Source of the DNA: Sabellastarte sp. h YS-2021
Taxonomy: Eukaryota; Annelida; Polychaeta; Sabellida; Sabellidae
Assembly (NCBI GenBank): GCA_964017235.1
Contig: OZ024929.1
Location: 157,713,609-157,777,608 of the forward strand
Length of the DNA stretch: 64,000 nucleotides
Reading direction: 5' to 3'
The notes under the pieces are model-generated. The model saw only the letters and a list, made by a program, of their open reading frames with translations, ran no database searches and was not told where the DNA came from. Every line of letters starts with the position of its first letter. Positions within the stretch are counted from its first letter, which is position 1. Shown here in pieces: positions 46,101 through 55,109 of the stretch. Both the position numbers and the translations under genes were made by a program.

Positions 46101-49100
46101 CAGCATGCAAATATTCCAGGTAGCTGTCTCTACGCACAAGGGTGAAGTTGGCAACACTGATGAAAACGCCTTCAGACAAGTCCGCCACTGTCCTGGCCAT
46201 GGCTTGGGAGATTGAAAGGTTAAAAGTCACCAAATACTCCAGTTCATCCACAGCTTGCTGCGTTCTTTCAGAGGACTTGCCCTTGATCTTATCCGAGTGC
46301 AAACTCTTGAGTTGTGTAGACATCGTGTCCTGTATTCTAGTCAAGCACCTTGACAACTGGCAGCTTGGTTGCACGTAACAGTCAGTTCTCTAGCTACTCT
46401 TTCCTAGCGCTCAAAATGTCCTGGCTAAGGGGCCGGGATGGTGGGGCAGCAGGTAAACTACATCTGGCCACCCTGCTGAACGCACTATTCAGCTTTGCCG
46501 GTTCCGGAGACCAGGAACACACAGTGGACAAATCAGAGTCTTTCTTGTCCGCATGTATGTCATACCATCTAGACGACCTGGGTGGCTTGACGAACTGGTC
46601 CCTGAGAAGCCCAGCAGTTTCTGTGTTTCTTGAACGGTAGCCTTCAGTGATGGTGAGGTTTAACTTTTCCATCTTTCTGCAAAGCCAGTCGTCTTACAGG
46701 TAGTTTTACAGATACCTTCCTGGTTGGCTGGACTCGGGAATCGGCAAACGGGTTATCATCTGAAGATGAAACACTGTCGAATTCAGGGATCTTGTGCCAG
46801 CCCAAGAATGACCTCACACCTCTGATCGTCTCTCTGTAACTGGCTTCCGAAGAAAGTTCTTGATCACCTGAATCATCTTTGTCTGGGGAGCCATACTGGA
46901 AGTTGTCATCAGCAGGGGAACCAGGCTCACTTTGCAGATCTTCCTCACTGTCAGACTGTACAACAGTACCGGTGCCGGATAGCAGAACCTCAGGACCCGC
47001 ACCAGGAAACTCAACAGGCTGGGTGGCCGTCCCTGAACCGGGAGAATCAACAGGCTGGGAGGCATTCTGCTGGATCACATCTCCCCTTCTCGCCACTTCA
47101 GTACTGGGACACTTAACAGGGAGGGTAACACAGCCATAACATGGCCACACATGCCTCTCTTCTGTCCAGGGGAAGACATAATGATCAGTAATTCAGTAGA
47201 AATATGTAGATATAATTAAAAGTTCATAAAATGGTTGAATTCGTTGTAAAACACTCTAAAACGTTTCTCTGTAGAAAACACGTCTGCACACTCCACGCAC
47301 CAAACAAAAAAGATGCTATGGCGTCGTGATGTCTAGACAGGAAGAAAGTACGATGCCACCTAGCGAATGCACACTCCGTGACCGGTCCTGCTGGTAGTAT
47401 ATATAGGATGTCTTTTTCTGGCATTTGGCAGGATCGGTTGTGCCGACCAGTAAAGCAATTGTCCATTTGATAGGATGTATTAATGCAATAAAATCGAAAA
47501 TTCAAAATGCCTGCCATTTTCGGCGAGAAAATTTTTTTTTTTTGAAAATTGGACTGGCTATTCTGCCGAGATACCCTGCGGAATGAAAATTTTGTTATAA
47601 GCATTTTTGTGTTTTGCAATTTTTGTGAAAAATTTGAAAATTCAAATGGCTGCCATTTTTGGTGAGAAAAAAATTTTGGGAAAAATGTGCTAGTTAATCT
47701 GGAGAGATACCCTGTTTGTCAAAACTTTCATCGAAATCGCTCTATCGTGCATGGTTTCCGAGAAACAGGCATTTTTGTGCTTTCTTTATTTGGAAAATTC
47801 GCAATGATTAATTAATCATTAATTACTCGACCATTTCTTAACCAATCAATGCCAAAATCTAATGATTTCCAGATTTTAATAGAATGAATGTATTTGCCAA
47901 GTTTCAGGTGAATAGATAAAATCCCTTTCAAGTTATCATCCGGACAAGCTTACCAATCGAAAAAAAAAGACAATTTTAGTCATGTGACCTCTCTGATTGG
48001 TTGAAATGTCACTGCAGCATATTCAAAAAAATTCCCCAGGGCTACTGCATACACCTGCCAAATTTGAAAAGAACCTGCCCAACGGTCACAGAGTTATCAG
48101 GAAAACAAAACACAGAGATGGGGGAGCCTGATTTCCTCCCATATACAAACAAGCATCCCTTGCAGGAAGCTTAATAATACCAAAATAAAGTTTTGCATAT
48201 ATTTAAAAAGATACTAAGCTTTGGGGTTATCTTTGCTATTTTCTATTTTTTTACGAAAGTCATACCTGAGCTTTTAGAAACTAACAAGCAATCAGTGCCC
48301 GTGAACGGGCTCTGTGTCAGATGACTGTGTTTTGAGTTTCAGAGTAGAAGTGACAGAAGAAAAGGACACAAACGTTGTGCCCTGCAAATGACATTCAGAA
48401 GGAAAGTAACAAGGTAATTGTTTAGGTGTTAAAAGAAGGTTAAAAACATATTTAAAGAAAATACTGCAAATGCAATAGTTTTCGAGTTACAACTGATTTA
48501 CTCAAAATGAGAATCTCAAAGTAGCTTTTGCTCAGCTATGCAATCAGTTAAAGGGTTGCAAGTTTAATATGGTATAGCTCACGCAAAAGTAGGCGAATAA
48601 CATATTTAAAGAAATACTGTAATTGAAATAGTTTTCAAGGTAAAACTGATTTACTCAACAGTGAGAACCTGAAAGTAGCTATTACTCAGCTATGCAAGGA
48701 GCTACAGGACTGCAATTTTACTATTTTATAGCTGACCCAAAAGTAGATATTATTAAATAACTATTTAAACAAAATACTGTAAATGCAATAGTTGTCAAGT
48801 TACAACTGATTTACTCAACAGTGAGAACCTGAGAATAGCTATTACATAACTATGGCAGGAGCTACACATCTGCAATTTTACAATGTTATAGCTGATTCAA
48901 AAGTAGATGAATATCATATTTAAACAAAATTCTCTAAATGCAATACTTTTCAAGTTAAAACTGATTAACTAAACAGAGTAAACCTCAAAGTAGTTATTGC
49001 TCAGCTATGCCAGGAGCTACAGGTCTACAATTTCATTATGTTATCGCTGACTCATAAGTATATGAACAACATATTTAAACAAAATACTCTAAATGCACTA

Positions 49101-52100
49101 GTTTTCAAGGTACATCTGATTTACTCAACAGTGAGAACCTGAAAGTAGCTATTATTCAGCTATGCAAGGAGCTACAGCACTGCAATTTTACTATTTTATA
49201 GCTGACCCAAAAGTAGATATTATTAAATAACTATTTAAACAAAATACTGTAAATGCAATAGTTGTCAAGTTACAACTGATTTACTCAACAGTGAGAACCT
49301 GAGAACAGCTATTACACAACTATGCCAGGAGTTACACATCTGCAATTTTACAATGTTATAGCTAATCCAAAAGTAGATGAATATCATATTTAAACAGAAT
49401 TCTCTAAATGCAATAGCTTTCAAGTTACAACTGATTAACAGAGTAAACTCAAAGTAGCTATTGCTCAGCTTTGGAATGAGCTACAGGTCTGCAATTTTAC
49501 TATGTTATAGCTGACCCAAAAGTAGATGAACAACATATTGAAAGAAAATACTCTAAATGCAATAGATTCAAGTTACAACTGATTTACTGAACAGTGAAGA
49601 CCTTAGAGTAGCTATTACTCAGCTATACCATGAGCTACACATCTGCAATTTTACTTTTTATTATTATTTTTTTTTTATTATTATGTATTTATACTCAGCG
49701 CAATATCTCCATATACTACAGGACTCAAAGCGCTATTTAACCAATCCGACTGTACAGGTACAGCCCCAACTCACAAGTAACTGACATTCCCCTAACTGGA
49801 AGATAGAGGCTCAAGGATGACCATTTATCAACGTCCTTGAGGTTCTTTAACCTGCCACTGGGGATAGGACCCAATGACAGAGGACCGCCATTTTAAGTGG
49901 TCATCCGAGCCACTATGTATCTGCCTGTACCTGGGATTGAACCCACGTCCTCTGAGTTCCTAGACAAGTGTGTTACCCGCTAGGCCACAGTGGCAGAACA
50001 GTACTTATATCTAATTCAAAAGTAAATGAATAAGATATCTAAAGAAAATTCTCTAAATGCAATTATAGTTTTCCAGTAACAACTAAGTTACTCAACAGAG
50101 AAAACCTAAAAGTAACTATTGCTCAGCTATGCCATGAGCTACAGGTCTGCATCTTTACTATGTGAGAGCTGACCTAAAAGTAGATGAATAACATATATAA
50201 AGAAAACACTCTAAATGCAATATTTTTCAAGTTACAACTGATTTACTCAACAATGAGAACCTGAAAGTAGCTATTACTCAGCTATGACATGACCTACAGG
50301 TCTGCAATTTCACTATGTTATAGCTGACCCAAAAGAAGGTGAACAACATATTTAAACAAAATACTCTGAATGCCATAGTTTTCAAGTGACAACTGATTTA
50401 CTCAACAGTGGGAACATGAAAGTAGCTATTTCTCAGCTATGCCATGAGCTACAGATCTGCAATTTTACTATGTTATAGCTTTCCCAAAAGTACATGAAAA
50501 ACATATTAAATACTCTAAATTCAATAGTTTTGAAGATACAAGCAATTTACTCAACAGTGATAACCTAAAAGTAGCTATTACTCAGCTACACAATGAGCTA
50601 TAAGTCTGAAATTTTACTATGATAAAGCTGACCCAAAAGAAGCTGAATAATATATTTATACAAGCCCATGATTTTCTATAGGTTAGTTTAAAATCCCAAA
50701 CCTCTAGGACCAATAATAAGCAACTTATAAGCACTCTTAAGTTTGGCTATCCTCGTTTGACCTTGAAGGAGGGGCCCAAGGTCAAATCCGATCACACCAG
50801 AAGATTACCAGGCCATGATTTCCCATAAGTTGGTTGAACATTGCAAACCACTAGGACTAATAATAAGCGAGTTATAAGCGCTTTTAAGTTTGGCTATCAT
50901 CGTTTGACCTTGAAGGAGGGGCCCAAGGTCAAATCCGACCACACCAGAACATTACCAGGCCATGATTTCCTATAGGTTGGTTTACCATCCCAAACTTCTT
51001 GGACCAATAATAAGCGAGGTATAAGCACTTTTCATGACTGACAAAGAAACACCCACCATCTTGTTTTTCAAAATGAGGCCAAAAATTCTCCCAGTCAAGA
51101 TTTTGTAATGAGGAACATATCCTGCGAATTTCAGATCTCTACCTATAATACCCTTTGCTCTACAGGGCCAACAAAAGTCCTTGCTGAAAGTCGAATAAAC
51201 GCTTGCGGCGGCGATCTTGTTTTTCAAAAATCAAAATGAGGCCAAAAATATTCCCAGGCAAGATTTTATGGCTATGAATATATCCTGCAAATCTGAGAAG
51301 GCTAGCTATAATATTTATTTCGTTAGAGCGGTAACGGTGAAATCTCTCTACACACTGTAATATCCACTGGATGCTGTCCAGTGGATAAAAAAATTAAGAC
51401 AGATCCATTTCTGATACACACACAAGGGAATCTACTTGTGGCCTAGTACATATATGCAAGATATGAGAGAAATCCCTGCAATAGTCACTGAGAATATTGT
51501 GATAAGTGTGGAAATTTACACACTTATGGTGGGGGTACCTCCCTTGTAATGGCTCTAGCAAACAGACGAACAGACAGATTTGCATTCCTTGAACAATTTT
51601 TCATCCTCGGTAGATAAGGTATCTTTTTTAAAAAAAATAGCATGTCTCTAGGCCTTCTCGTTTCGGAGGAGAACTTGTTCACGTGGACATGTACGCGGAC
51701 GCCACAGAGTGACGACATAAGTGAGCTGACTGACAAGTCAGCTAACATAAAAAAATCTTGAAACACAAAAAAGTTACAAGAAATACATTTAAAAAGACAA
51801 GGCATTTTAACTTACTTGAAACAGAGTGGTAAATAACAGGGGGTTGTACACTGGCAGAGGTAAATTTATGTGTCCAAAGTGGCCTGGACACATTGCACTG
51901 GTTTGACCACAGGTTTCACAAGCATCATTCATCTCCACAGCACCTAAGTACCAATACAAAGCAATGAATGTTTCACGACCAAAGCTTTGGTCCCAGGGCA
52001 AAAATTTCATGAAACTTTGTTTTCAACAATGTTGTCTTTTATTGGGATGTCTGTACAATCAACAGCATCTCCTTACCACCCAGAATAACAAGCAACTGAG

Positions 52101-52968
52101 AATAGAGTTTGAAACCATGAGTTAAAAAAATGTACATGCAACAGCTTGTATACACATTCACGTTACTATAGCCTATTTTCAGGACTGTTAATTGTCCTGG
52201 GAAGTAATATATTATCAAAACACTAAGAAATATCTTAAAATAAAACAAAATACTTGGAAATTTTGCGCAACATGTCTGTTCTGTCAATACTGCTTTAAGA
52301 AGTAGATATAATTTATAATGTGTTTGATTATAGATTACAAATATACAACCCAGTATTTTATTTTCATGCTTCCTATAAGTTCTGAAACAGTTTTGAGTAA
52401 AATAAAGGTTTTAACATTTTACTTTTCATAAATTAATCTTAAAAAATATGTATTGAACAGGACAGTGCTTACCTTGTGGTATTTCCCATATGGGAAATAT
52501 CATAAAACCCTACCAATTTTAAATCAATCATACCAAGTAAAGAAATAGTTTATTTTATCTGTTGTGCCTGTAAAATCATTGACACTGTAACAGACTGGCA
52601 AATTCAAAAGAGAAATATAAACAGTATTCATTCTCCTTATGCCTAATTTGTAATGATATTTCAGCAATGTTGCGGGTTAAGGCCTCAAAACTAGGCTTAC
52701 TGATACATGATTTAAACATTTTACTCCTTTGATTTGCACAGAGTCTCATGGATGTATACAAGTATGTCTGTAGAGCACTTATTTTAAGTGAGAAAATACC
52801 TAATGCAGGATCATATAGCCCTCCATATGTAGGATGTAGTAATGCATCTAATGACTGTGGATTGGTAATTTCTTTCACGCTCAGCTGAAGAATTTCCTCA
52901 GAACTGTATAACCCAAACCTGATCCCATACATACGATGGGTAGGAATGAGCAGCTCAGTACCAACCAT
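30966..52968 (-). CDS. POLR1A: RNA polymerase I largest subunit, 5' seven coding exons (partial)
   Basis: This encodes the largest catalytic subunit of nucleolar RNA polymerase I, which transcribes pre-rRNA. Exons on the minus strand are 52800-52968, 51816-51943, 39609-39731, 38878-38977, 33211-33442, 32617-32702 and about 30966-31160. All junctions use GT..AG, and the phases (1,0,0,1,2,1) agree throughout, giving about 344 residues. The product shows the Rpb1-type N-terminus (ITNPQSLDALLHPTYGGLYDPALG), the clamp zinc motifs CETCGQ..MCPGHFGHI, CFEC and CPHC, and the YLTPSKV..LFFLDILPVPPTKFRPV block of RPA190. An acidic insert (exon 6) lies where Pol I subunits vary. The clamp core, the active-site NADFDGD motif and the rest are not seen. 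They may lie in unrecognised exons to the left or outside the window. Confidence 0.88.
31345..31916. mobile_element. TIR element (MITE-like) in the POLR1A intron between exons 6 and 7
   Basis: The inverted ends are CCTCTTTCACACTACAGG (31345) and CCTGTAGTGTGAAAGGGG (31899-31916). Length is about 572 bp with no transposase. The terminal spelling suggests a DNA transposon, but I could not settle the superfamily or the target duplication. Confidence 0.6.
32617..32702 (-). CDS. POLR1A: POLR1A coding exon 6 (acidic)
   Basis: The acceptor is TTATTTCTAAG and the donor GTGAGT. It encodes MSQVDEEESPELEVEMEQGN and NEEMEKQL, a low-complexity acidic insert in the variable region before the YLTP block. 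It is identified by splice sites and phase fit on both sides. Confidence 0.75.
33211..33442 (-). CDS. POLR1A: POLR1A coding exon 5
   Basis: The acceptor is TATATTCTTGTAG and the donor GTGAGA. It encodes EKPKLESQNTKNITC, then LVKQFLYGKYFGRLYCPHCK, which completes the zinc site, then KLRAEHHSKIY. It ends in phase 2. Confidence 0.88.
33907..35780 (+). mobile_element. S5 satellite-core element, copy ii
   Basis: The left module starts AACAAGCAATCAGTGCCTG, with a decayed version of the S5 hairpin. About eight 155-bp units follow, with GTTATAGCTGACCCAAAAG and GATTTACTCAACAGTGAG. The right module has AAGATCCAGGTCTTATTC and CCTCGATAGATAAGGTATC. It lies in the POLR1A intron between exons 4 and 5. Confidence 0.75.
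35810..37260 (+). mobile_element. S6-type satellite element with SINE inside
   Basis: Units of about 145 bp carry GGGCAGATGACTCTG-like, ATATACCCTCTGGGCCAAAA, CTCTATC..CACCATTTC and TTCAAGATGGCCGCC stretches. The right part (37110-37260) has TTTTAAGTTATCATCTGGAC, homologous to the S1 right module (AAGTTATCATCCGGACAAGC). A type A SINE interrupts it at 36419-36745. Confidence 0.65.
36419..36745 (-). mobile_element. tRNA-derived SINE (type A), copy 1
   Basis: On the minus strand it starts CTGCCACTGTGGCCTAGCGG (A-box-like) and has GTGGGTTCAATCCCAGG (B box). The body covers AAATGGTCATCCTTGAGCC, and the 3' end reads GCGCTTTGAGTCC, GCGCTGAGTATAAATACATA and (ATA)n. A second copy is at 49655-49996. 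Confidence 0.85.
37653..38015. mobile_element. hAT-like MITE, 363 bp
   Basis: The ends are TAGGGCAGGGTCGG and the inverted CCGACCCTGCCCTA, flanked by the 8-bp near-duplication ATTCGAAC / ATTCAAAC. An 8-bp duplication and GGGCAGGG-type termini fit hAT. There is no coding capacity, and it sits in the POLR1A intron between exons 4 and 5. Confidence 0.75.
38878..38977 (-). CDS. POLR1A: POLR1A coding exon 4
   Basis: The acceptor is ATAATTGCAG and the donor GTGTGT. It encodes DVYNEAVEEFGKDEGILEIV and KERIDDVFNKIVK, a helical stretch between the two halves of the zinc site, and ends in phase 1. Confidence 0.8.
39037..39083 (-). mobile_element. SINE type C fragment
   Basis: The minus strand gives CTGTTGAACAGGACATAAAA, matching the body of the SINE at 3213-3372. 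Confidence 0.5.
39085..39450. mobile_element. MITE-like element with GGCCGGTTT ends
   Basis: The left end GGCCGGTTTTACAAAGAATC and the right end GGCTTCATGAAACTAGCCG are imperfect inverted repeats. The interior is rich in AAGGAAG/CTTCCTT palindromes. A shorter relative lies at about 30590-30757. It fills most of the 631-bp intron between POLR1A exons 3 and 4. Confidence 0.55.
39609..39731 (-). CDS. POLR1A: POLR1A coding exon 3
   Basis: It encodes 41 residues beginning LLRGSCFECHRMMLKSGMR and ending LSEIETLL. CFEC is the first half of the second zinc site. The acceptor (TGTGATTTATAAG) is weak in pyrimidines; the donor is GTAATA. Confidence 0.8.
40134..41640 (+). mobile_element. S2 satellite-core element, copy ii
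   Basis: The left module is AATAGCATCAGAGATGCCCG. From about 40620 come six well-kept 146-bp units (TTACGGTTTC at 40741, 40887, 41179 and so on). The right module is GC-rich (CCCGCC repeats) and ends GACACCATGGGTGAAAACAA with the stem ACAGCCCTTAAGGGCTGT. It lies in POLR1A intron 2. Confidence 0.8.
41957..42165. repeat. DIRS copy 2, 3' inverted terminal repeat
   Basis: CCCTATCCAATGGACAATTG to TAGCATCTTTTTTGT is the inverse of the right repeat. Shared blocks are CAATTGCTTTAC, CCAGAAAAAGA, GGTCACGGAGTGTGCA and CTTCCTGTCTAGACATC. The outer 30 bases differ from the other end. Confidence 0.8.
42231..42322. repeat. DIRS copy 2, internal complementary region
   Basis: The left half (ATTGGATAGGGTATGTACTT and on) is complementary to the outer tip of the 3' repeat (41964-42002). 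The right half (TTTAATACATCCTATCCAAT, GGACAATTGC) is complementary to the outer tip of the 5' repeat (47455-47490). In DIRS1 this region is thought to template the circular intermediate. Confidence 0.75.
42595..43575 (-). pseudogene. tyrosine recombinase (YR) of DIRS copy 2
   Basis: This integrates the element by site-specific recombination. The N-terminal part (43327-43575) contains PGTIDGYRSAIADKLGNSL, a core-binding domain. After a frame change, 42595-43230 holds the catalytic part: RSLCPVRALCYYFDRT, AHDIRAFAASKAF (His and Arg of the tetrad), SACHWKS (His/Trp) and TFTQFYLKDV (Tyr nucleophile). The frames do not join without a shift between 43230 and 43327, so it is a pseudogene. Confidence 0.85.
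43551..45745 (-). pseudogene. reverse transcriptase / RNase H of DIRS copy 2
   Basis: Three or more frames must be combined. The segment 45380-45745 gives the N-terminus with VGARLPQFWKKMG. The segment 44698-45426 is the polymerase: SIDIKDAYFHIPI (Asp), FKALHFGLSTASTEFT and QYLDDWLV (YLDD active site). The segment 44193-44729 gives the RNase H part (LIFTDASKEGWGAHL, HINHFELKAVFLTL, LVATDNTTVVAYINKEGG). The segment 43551-44171 continues with LFATRFNNTLPQFVS and the C-terminus. Between LGFYN and GRCKMETPE the fingers segment normally present is missing, an internal deletion. Confidence 0.85.
45990..47183 (-). pseudogene. gag-like ORF1 of DIRS copy 2
   Basis: It starts MSSPGQKRGMCGHVMA at about 47183, but the Cys-rich segment seen in copy 1 is lost right after. 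The homologous sequence then continues in three frames: 46644-47150 (acidic region, FLGWHKIPEFDSV), 46394-46672 (KLNSAFSRVARCS) and 46048-46374 (VFISVANFTLVRRDSYL). Comparison with copy 1 gives the order and the positions of the breaks. Confidence 0.75.
47301..47490. repeat. DIRS copy 2, 5' inverted terminal repeat
   Basis: It runs from CAAACAAAAAAGATGCTATG to TAGGATGTATTAATGCAATA and is the inverse of 41957-42165 at roughly 85% by eye. It also matches the end of copy 1. Confidence 0.8.
49655..49996 (-). mobile_element. tRNA-derived SINE (type A), copy 2
   Basis: It matches the copy at 36419-36745 almost throughout (for example AGGACGTGGGTTCAATCCC at the B box) and ends in an (ATA)n/T-rich tail. 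It sits inside the S5 core. Confidence 0.85.
50672..51388 (+). mobile_element. S3 element, copy iii, nested in S5
   Basis: It starts in mid-unit (GCCCATGATTTTCTATAGG) after S5 text and contains two to three 147-bp units. The right module carries GGCGGCGATCTTGTTTTTC and GGTGAAATCTCTCTACACAC, and ends with the inverted pair TATCCACTGGA / TCCAGTGGATA, an 11-bp stem. S5 right-module text resumes at once. Confidence 0.75.
51816..51943 (-). CDS. POLR1A: POLR1A coding exon 2
   Basis: The acceptor is TTGGTACTTAG and the donor GTAAGT. It encodes GAVEMNDACETCGQTSAMC and PGHFGHINLPLPVYNPLLF, the first zinc motif of the clamp. It ends in phase 0. Confidence 0.9.
51944..52799 (-). other. POLR1A intron 1
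   Basis: An 856-bp AT-rich intron from GTATTT (52799) to TACTTAG (51944). No repeat was recognised. Confidence 0.7.
52800..52968 (-). CDS. POLR1A: POLR1A coding exon 1
   Basis: It starts MVGTELLIPTHRMYGIRFGL and ends LYDPAL plus one base (phase 1) before GTATTT. A possible 5' UTR acceptor (TTCTGTTGTAGTTGCAG) lies just before the ATG, so a non-coding upstream exon is possible. Confidence 0.85.
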
Positions 52969-53540
52969 ACTGCAACTACAACAGAATCGAAAGTCAAATA
53001 AAGCACAGTGAAATGCAATTCCATCTGTTATTAGTAAATCATGAATATAAAAATTTATATAAGATTACTTTACAAAACTGTTACTATTTAGTTGTTTTTT
53101 GACTGTAACAGGTCAGAGATGTCTCAGAGGGGATTAATGCACTGATATATTAAAGCAGCTTTAATTGTCCTTTCTACTATATCTGATATTATGTAAACTA
53201 TTGTTGGAGTAAGACAGAAAATAATTCCTGGGTTTACAAATGAATGAACAAAACTAGGTGCTTAAAAACACTGGTCATTCCATCAATCACTACTAACTTT
53301 TACACATCTTCCCACTTTTGGGACACTCCCATTGCTACTTTTTAATCATTAATATCTTATTGTGATGTCAACTGTAAACCAGTAATTGTCTTTTTATTTT
53401 GCTGTTTTAGGATTTCTGAAATCCGCAAAGAATATTCAAGAACCGGTTATTGAAAACAGCATTATTTTAGACTTTTTAATTGCTGATACTTATTAACTTT
53501 AAAATATCTACAATAAGAACAATCATCGTAACTTTCAAAA
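52969..53540. other. sequence upstream of POLR1A
   Basis: It probably contains the promoter and perhaps a 5' UTR intron, but no core promoter element can be named with confidence. Confidence 0.4.
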
Positions 53541-54795
53541 AATAGCATCACAGCCTTGGGAAATAGTTTTCAACACCATGACATATAGAAGTAGTGAAAC
53601 AGTACAAAAGACTGTGATACTTTTAGCACAGTGTCACTTAAATAAAGGTCCAAATAATGTTTTAGTAGAGAAAATAATGTCTAAGAGAAAGAAAATGTAT
53701 GTAAAGATAAAGTAATAAAAAAAAAAGACTATTCAATACAATATGAAGCTGTAAAATTTATTAATTGGAGAATAGCTGTCAATGGAAATAGCACAATTAT
53801 GTAAAAGTGCATGTAATAATCAGTTGCAGCAATCCATATATCTTTGTCATAAGAGAAAGATGTCTCAAATCTGGCAGCTGAACACACTTTGCCAGAGCAA
53901 AAAGATCACACTATGATGCACACCTACAGCCCCTAACCAATGTCCCTACCAAGTGTCAACCTTGTACACCTTACGGAATCTAAGAAATAGCCCAGACAAG
54001 ATTTTAAAACTCATGGTCACTATGACAAGGTCAAAGGTCAAATCAAGGTCACACCAAGATGTTTCACACCTACAATGTCTACCAAGTATCAACTTCCTAC
54101 ACTTTACGGTTTCCAAGATATATCCCAGACAAGCTGTTATAGGTCAAGGTCAATATGGCAAGGTCAAATCAAGGTCACACCATGACGCCGCACACCTACA
54201 CCCCCTAACAAATGTCCCTACCCAGTATCAACTTCCTACACCTTATAGTTTCCGAGATATAGCCCAGACAAGATTTTATAGGTCAAGGTCCCTAGGGCAA
54301 GGTCAAATCAAGGTCACACCATGATGTTGCACACCTACACCTCCTAACCAATGTCCCTATCAAGAATCAACTTCCTACACATTACCGTTTCCGAGATACA
54401 GCTTGAACTAGATTTTATAGGTCAAGGTCACTACGACAAGGTCAAAGGTCAAATCAAGGTCACACCATGATGTTGCACACCTACACCCCCTAGCCAATGT
54501 CCCTACCAAGAATCAACTTCCTACACCTTCTGGTATCTGAGATATAGCCCAGACAACATTTTCAAACTTAAGGTCACTATGGCAAGGTCAAAGGTCAAAT
54601 CAAGGTCAGGCCATGACATTGCACACCTACACCTCCTAACCAATGTCCCTACCAAGTATCAACTTCCTACACCTTACGGTTTCTGAGATACAGCCCGGAC
54701 AAACTTTTTTTCCCATCGCCCGCCTGACTGCCCACCCGCCCTCAATTGGGACACCATGGGTGAAAACAATACCCCTAAGCCCTCAAGGGCTGTGG
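53541..54795 (+). mobile_element. S2 satellite-core element, copy iii
   Basis: The left module is AATAGCATCACAGCCTTGGG (part of the hairpin deleted) with TTTTCAACACCATGACATAT. About five 146-bp units follow from about 53890 (CCAAGATATATCCCAGACAA, AAGGTCAAAGGTCAAATC). The right end has GACACCATGGGTGAAAACAA and the stem AGCCCTCAAGGGCT. It lies ~570 bp upstream of the POLR1A start codon. Confidence 0.75.
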
Positions 54796-55109
54796 GGCAA
54801 AAATCAGCAAATAGAATACAAAATACTAAATTTTCCTTTGGTTTCAAAGCCCTAGAAAACCTATTTTGATTTTCAAAGATTGAACAACCACCATTAACTT
54901 ATACTGATCCTTCCACTTCTATGGTCTGTCCAAACTTCATTCAACTCATATTATTTCTGCATTATTATTGAGATAATGCTCCAATTACCATGCAGTGGCA
55001 TCGCATACTGTATACTCTTAAACTGGACCGCATAAGTAATTGTAAAAGCATGTACTGCTTGGTGTCATAACTTTGCCCATGCCTTCACTTGGTGCAAAAC
55101 CTTAAACAG

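Larger units (their letters stand above)
41957..47490 (-). mobile_element. DIRS-type YR retrotransposon, copy 2 (end to end, decayed)
   Basis: Read on the minus strand, the element has a 5' inverted terminal repeat (47301-47490), gag, RT/RNase H, tyrosine recombinase, an internal complementary region (42231-42322) and the 3' inverted repeat (41957-42165). This is the full DIRS1 plan. All reading frames carry frameshifts or deletions, so it is dead. It is inserted in S1 copy c, with satellite on both sides and no target duplication visible, as expected for recombinase-mediated integration. Confidence 0.9.
41695..48173 (+). mobile_element. S1 element, copy c (interrupted by DIRS)
   Basis: The left module CTAGAGTATCGCTTGC starts at 41695 and one S1 unit runs to about 41956. 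S1 sequence resumes at about 47491 (CGAAAATTCAAAATGCCTGCC) for two units. The right module (47780-48173) ends in a decayed hairpin (AAGCATCCC..GGAAGCTTAAT). Confidence 0.75.
48282..51745 (+). mobile_element. S5 satellite-core element, copy iii (with SINE and S3 inside)
   Basis: The left module begins AACAAGCAATCAGTGCCCGTG with hairpin GCCCGTGAACGGGC. About twelve 155-160-bp units follow, including a 470-bp three-unit block repeated at 48601 and 49071. The right module (51389-51745) has AAGACAGATCCATTTCTG, CTCGGTAGATAAGGTATC and ends in the perfect stem AGCTGACT-GACA-AGTCAGCT. That end lies only ~70 bp from POLR1A exon 2. Confidence 0.8.
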
